Of a stretch of 64,000 nucleotides of DNA, positions 60,892 through 64,000 are shown one piece after another. The position numbers and the translations under genes were made by a program. The notes below the pieces were generated by a model, which saw only the letters and a list, made by a program, of their open reading frames with translations, searched no databases and was not told the DNA's origin. The first letter of the stretch is position 1, and every line of letters begins with the position of its first letter. Source of the DNA: Mucilaginibacter sp. L294 (GTDB taxonomy: Bacteria > Bacteroidota > Bacteroidia > Sphingobacteriales > Sphingobacteriaceae); contig NZ_LGEK01000020.1 of assembly GCF_001636615.1 (NCBI RefSeq), positions 1 to 64,000 on the forward strand. Reading direction: 5' to 3'.

Positions 60892-60899
60892 TATTTTTG
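60892..60899 (+). promoter_or_regulatory. Candidate -7 box for the DUF4395 gene
   Basis: TATTTTTG matches TAnnTTTG exactly and lies 33 bases upstream of the ATG at 60933. No clear -33 element was seen. The rest of the 231-base divergent gap holds no ORF or hairpin I would call. Confidence 0.35.
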
Positions 60900-60932
60900 A
60901 GCTAAGTTTTGTAGCTATTAATTAAATTTTTT

Positions 60933-61379
60933 ATGAGCCAAGATCTGCAATGCCCGGTAGACCACGTAAAAGTAAACGAAAATAAAGTAAGGATAATTGC
61001 CTTATTGGTATTATTATCGGGCATTTTGTTTCTATTAAACGGCTATAACTGGCTTATTATGCTACTGGTTTATGACTTTTTTACCCGGGCATTTTTTTTA
61101 CCGAATTTTAGCCTGCTCGGTGCCCTGGCTAATGTATTTGTTAAACTTTTTAAAGTTCCCTTTAAACCAACCGATCGCGGGCCAAAACGCTTTGCCGCTG
61201 GTATGGGTTTTGTATTTGTAACCACTATACTTATCGCGGCTATTTTGGGCTGGGTAGTACTTTTAGCGCCGCTTACCATATTGCTATGCATTTTCGCCTG
61301 CCTGGAATCCTTCGCCGGGATTTGTGTGGGTTGTTATATTTATACCTGGCTGCAAAAAATAGGCAACATATTCGCATAA
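60933..61379 (+). CDS. DUF4395 family membrane protein
   Basis: This 148-residue membrane protein has about four hydrophobic helices. The N terminus has CPVDHVKVNENKVRI, matching the DUF4395 pattern of a Cys-Pro followed by Asn and Arg before the first helix. A GPKRFAAGMGF segment in the middle is also typical. Its function is unknown. Some members are found beside thioredoxin-like genes, and such a gene is encoded at 57647. Confidence 0.82.
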   Translation: MSQDLQCPVDHVKVNENKVRIIALLVLLSGILFLLNGYNWLIMLLVYDFFTRAFFLPNFSLLGALANVFVKLFKVPFKPTDRGPKRFAAGMGFVFVTTILIAAILGWVVLLAPLTILLCIFACLESFAGICVGCYIYTWLQKIGNIFA

Positions 61380-61433
61380 CAACAAAACCCGGGTTAAACA
61401 CCAGGCTTTGTTGTTATTGCATAGTAACGCTGC

Positions 61434-62882
61434 TTACTTAAAAGTAGCAGTTTTTACAGTCTCATTATTTTGCAGCAAAATAACCAGGTTACCGTTACCC
61501 GAGCTAAAATACTGGGGCATTAGGGTGTATGAAGTAACCTTTGTATCAAGCTCTTTTGCAAAGTTTACGGGCGCTTCCATAAGGCCGTCGTTATTAATTA
61601 ATACAGCTACCGGAAGTTTGTAATATTTATAAGTATTGCCTTCAAAATATTTGCCGTATTGATCATTAAATACAAGGGCAAGTTTGTTATTAACAATGCC
61701 CGAGGCTATCATCAAATCCTGATCATAATTTCTTGAGGTTAGCTTACGACTGAATGGGATATCGAATTTTTTAGCGCCATCACTGCTAAATGCCGTAACC
61801 ATAATGTCTTTATGTTCGTAATCAAATTCTTCTTCAGCATTTAAGCGTTGCATGGCATTGCCTGTTGATGGTAATTTATTGGCCCTGTATTGCTCGCCAA
61901 TTAAATATAAGGTGTTATCATTAAAAACAATATTGCGGGCTGTGAGGCTTTCTATCTGGCTGGTAAACATAAATGTTTTTACCTCGGCCGGTTTTGATGA
62001 GTTGAATAACCAAACGCCTATAGCCTTGGTATCGTTTATGGAGAATGTTTTTTTCTGGTGCATATACCCGGCTATAACCAATTGGCCGGCAGTATTAACA
62101 GAACTTAAATAGTTGTAATTTTTTTGATCGGGGTTGGCTATAATAACAGGTATTATGCTGCCGCTTGCTGAGCCTGCCGTGGCTTTGTATACAACAGGAT
62201 AGGTGAATGATTTATCATAATCTTCACCGATAAGGAAAAGCTCCCCTTTATCAGAAGCCAAGAAATCTTTAACCTGTATTTTTTTAGGGTTACCGGCAAA
62301 GCTAAATTCGCCTTTGCCGGTTTCTTTCAAATTGTCGTCGAGTATTACATATTTAAACTGGTCGGGCGTGTCTTTTACATGCGGTAATTGTGCTACTACG
62401 GCCACATGTTTTTTATCAGACGTTAGAGTGATGTACTAATCGCCCGGGTTGCTCATTTTTTGAAAATCTATACTCGAAACGTTTACAACGGTATTGGTGA
62501 ATTCTCCATTATTATTAATGGTTTTTATCGTGAGCGTATTTTTACCTGTGCTTTTATCGTGGTTTTCAACAAAAGCGGCAATGGTATTGCCAACAACCAC
62601 TATTTTAGTTATTTCGCTATTATTGTTAAAAACGCCAACGGGCACACGCTCGTCTTTTGCAATGATGTTGCCCGTATTATCGCAAATAATAAGTGTATTT
62701 GTATGCAGCATGTTCTCGTATTTCCGTGTAACAATGTAATTGGCGTTATCGTTACTATACGATGTAATCTCGGGCTGTTTGCTTCCTTTAAATGCTGCAC
62801 TGTTGTTACCCTGGGTAACCTTTATCTGGGCACCTGCGCTTGCAGCGCAAAAAAGCATAATGGGTAGTAAATATTGTTTCAT
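61434..62882 (-). pseudogene. Secreted protein gene interrupted by an in-frame TAG
   Basis: A single reading frame runs from ATG 62882 to the stop at 61434, broken only by TAG at 62436-62438. The first part (148 residues) has a signal peptide (ASAGAQ). The second part continues as YITLTSDKKHVAVVAQ with no frame change. The downstream part can restart at GTG 62405 but would lack a signal peptide. The full product of about 480 residues has a beta-propeller-like look (repeated strand and turn stretches) and no recognised family. It is either a real nonsense mutation or a sequencing error. Confidence 0.8.
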
Positions 62883-62891
62883 AAATTAGGT

Positions 62892-64000
62892 TTAGTTGTT
62901 TTGTTGGCGTGATTTAATGTCGGAAAAAAGCACCTCAAACTCTATTTTTTTCCGCCGATCATTGGTGCTCAGGTTTATCGCGTTCATTTTATCTAAAGTA
63001 GCCTGCCCGCTTGCAGCGTTGCCCTGTGCAAAGTAAGCCTCCAGCAGGTTAAAATATACAGCTATAGCTACGTCTTTATTAATGCGGGCCTTTTTATTAT
63101 TCATATCGGCTTCGGTCAGTGCCGCGGTCCAGATAGCTTCTACCTTATCCAGCTTTGTATAGGCCAGCTTACTATCTTGCTGCAACATTAATAATGCGGA
63201 CGAAGCTTCATTAAATGCGGTGGTTAGGTCCTGGTATTTAGCATCATCATTTTTGATATAAGATAGGGTGGCTATCCTTTTTACCTTTGAATACCCAAAC
63301 TGATCATTAAGTAAATTATTGATGAATTTAAGGTTCTCCTGTAAGGTTTTTTCCTGTAGGGTTTTTATAAGTAATTCAGTATTAATATCCATTGGGCGGG
63401 TGGATGCACCACCTTTGTAGATCTTATAACTATTAAGTTCCGGCGGGGTAAGGCTTAGTATTTCTTTGCCTGCGGGGGTAAAAACCTTAACACTCATGGG
63501 GTGCCTGTAAGAAAACTCGGCATGATACTGCGTTTCTTTATAGGTGCCTGAACTGCCTCCGCCTAAGCGTACGTTTGTTTGCTGCTCATCCATGTTGCGG
63601 GGGATGGTATTATCAAAACCGTACAGCGTTACCACTATTTTAAGCGCGTTAGCAGGGGCGTTGTCATAACCTTCCAGTTTTATGTAGGTATCGCCTAATA
63701 GCTTATAATCATAAGTGCTTTGTAATACCGGTTTTGGTATAAAAGCCAGATATGGTTTTTGAGGCAGGTTTTAACAGGTTTACCGCCCTCGCCTATGGAT
63801 TTATCGGCCAGTTTAGCGCCAAAAGATTTTTTATTATAGTCTGCCAGCTCCTTATCATAACGGGCCTGAGCTTCTTTTACCAGACCGGCGTATACAGCAA
63901 TTTCTTTTTGATAGGTTTCTTGTGCGGTTTGTTTTTCTTTGTTGTAATCGGCCAGTAGTTGCTTGTTTTTGGCTTCATAACCACTTTCCATACTTACCTG
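62892..64000 (-). pseudogene. Frameshifted gene of unknown function, running off the window edge
   Basis: The upstream part (residues from 64000 to about 63772) is coiled coil-rich (LLADYNKEKQTAQETYQKEI). After GGKPVK the frame runs into nonsense and ends at a stop at 63695. In another frame the sequence continues as NLPQKPYLAFIPKPVLQSTYD and joins the ORF that ends at 62892. One A missing from the run read on this strand (TTTT at 63769-63772 on +) explains the break. The frame is open to the window edge (Gln-Val-Ser before Met), so the start is not visible. It is followed by the TAG-broken gene after 9 bases. Confidence 0.78.

Overview
The window looks like chromosomal DNA of a Bacteroidota bacterium, most likely a Sphingobacteriaceae member near Mucilaginibacter or Pedobacter. 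The evidence is the gene content (GMC dehydrogenases with DUF1080 hydrolases, a Reg_prop hybrid sensor kinase, TerD/TelA genes, BglX, NIPSNAP), TAnnTTTG-like promoter boxes close to start codons, the lack of clear Shine-Dalgarno sequences, and many short intergenic inverted repeats. I see no tRNA, rRNA, CRISPR array or transposase. The first 19 bases are the Tn5 mosaic end used in transposase-based sequencing libraries, so position 1 is a contig end carrying adapter sequence.

Region 304-10777 is a periplasmic sugar-oxidation and 3-keto-glycoside locus. An FAD/[3Fe-4S]-type GMC dehydrogenase, a Tat-exported Gfo/Idh/MocA protein and a hitch-hiker small subunit form one unit, closed by two hairpins at about 4091-4179. 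A second unit holds another Gfo/Idh/MocA protein, three TIM-barrel isomerase-like proteins, a lipoprotein cytochrome c, a nucleoside-type MFS transporter and a DUF1080 hydrolase, and ends in a strong terminator. A 1385-residue hybrid two-component sensor follows, then NIPSNAP, a PYROXD2-like oxidoreductase, KduI, a mannonate-reductase-type SDR and a TMEM175-like channel. A second GMC/DUF1080 pair lies at 22407-24888. Around it are a truncated haemoglobin, an AgaI-type amino-sugar phosphate isomerase, another Gfo/Idh/MocA protein, a GH3 beta-glucosidase and an SGNH hydrolase.

Region 30786-39327 has a MerC/Fur pair, a cell-wall amidase and a tellurite/stress (Ter) operon: HAD, phosphoribosyltransferase, TerD, TerD, TelA, an unrecognised 320-residue protein and TerC, followed by PgpA. 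Next come a histidine kinase with two response regulators, one carrying a class III nucleotide cyclase, and an HD-YitT fusion. Then an LLM flavin oxidoreductase and a lipoprotein tyrosinase converge on a shared hairpin.

The most striking region is 47131-57546. In order it encodes a Ser/Thr kinase, a probable degenerate FHA protein, a 32-residue membrane protein, a PP2C phosphatase with an extracytoplasmic tail, a 1356-residue RodA/FtsW (SEDS) plus class B penicillin-binding protein in one polypeptide, an FHA protein, and a second, closely related Ser/Thr kinase. Several of these genes overlap. The order resembles the actinobacterial fhaA-fhaB-pstP-rodA-pbpA-pknA-pknB locus, with RodA and PbpA fused. 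I infer a phospho-regulated peptidoglycan-synthesis system in a Gram-negative lineage.

The right edge (57647-64000) carries a double-thioredoxin protein, a ThuA-domain protein, a secreted papain-like candidate, a DUF4395 membrane protein and two adjacent broken genes. One of these is interrupted by an in-frame TAG and the other by an apparent one-base deletion in a homopolymer.
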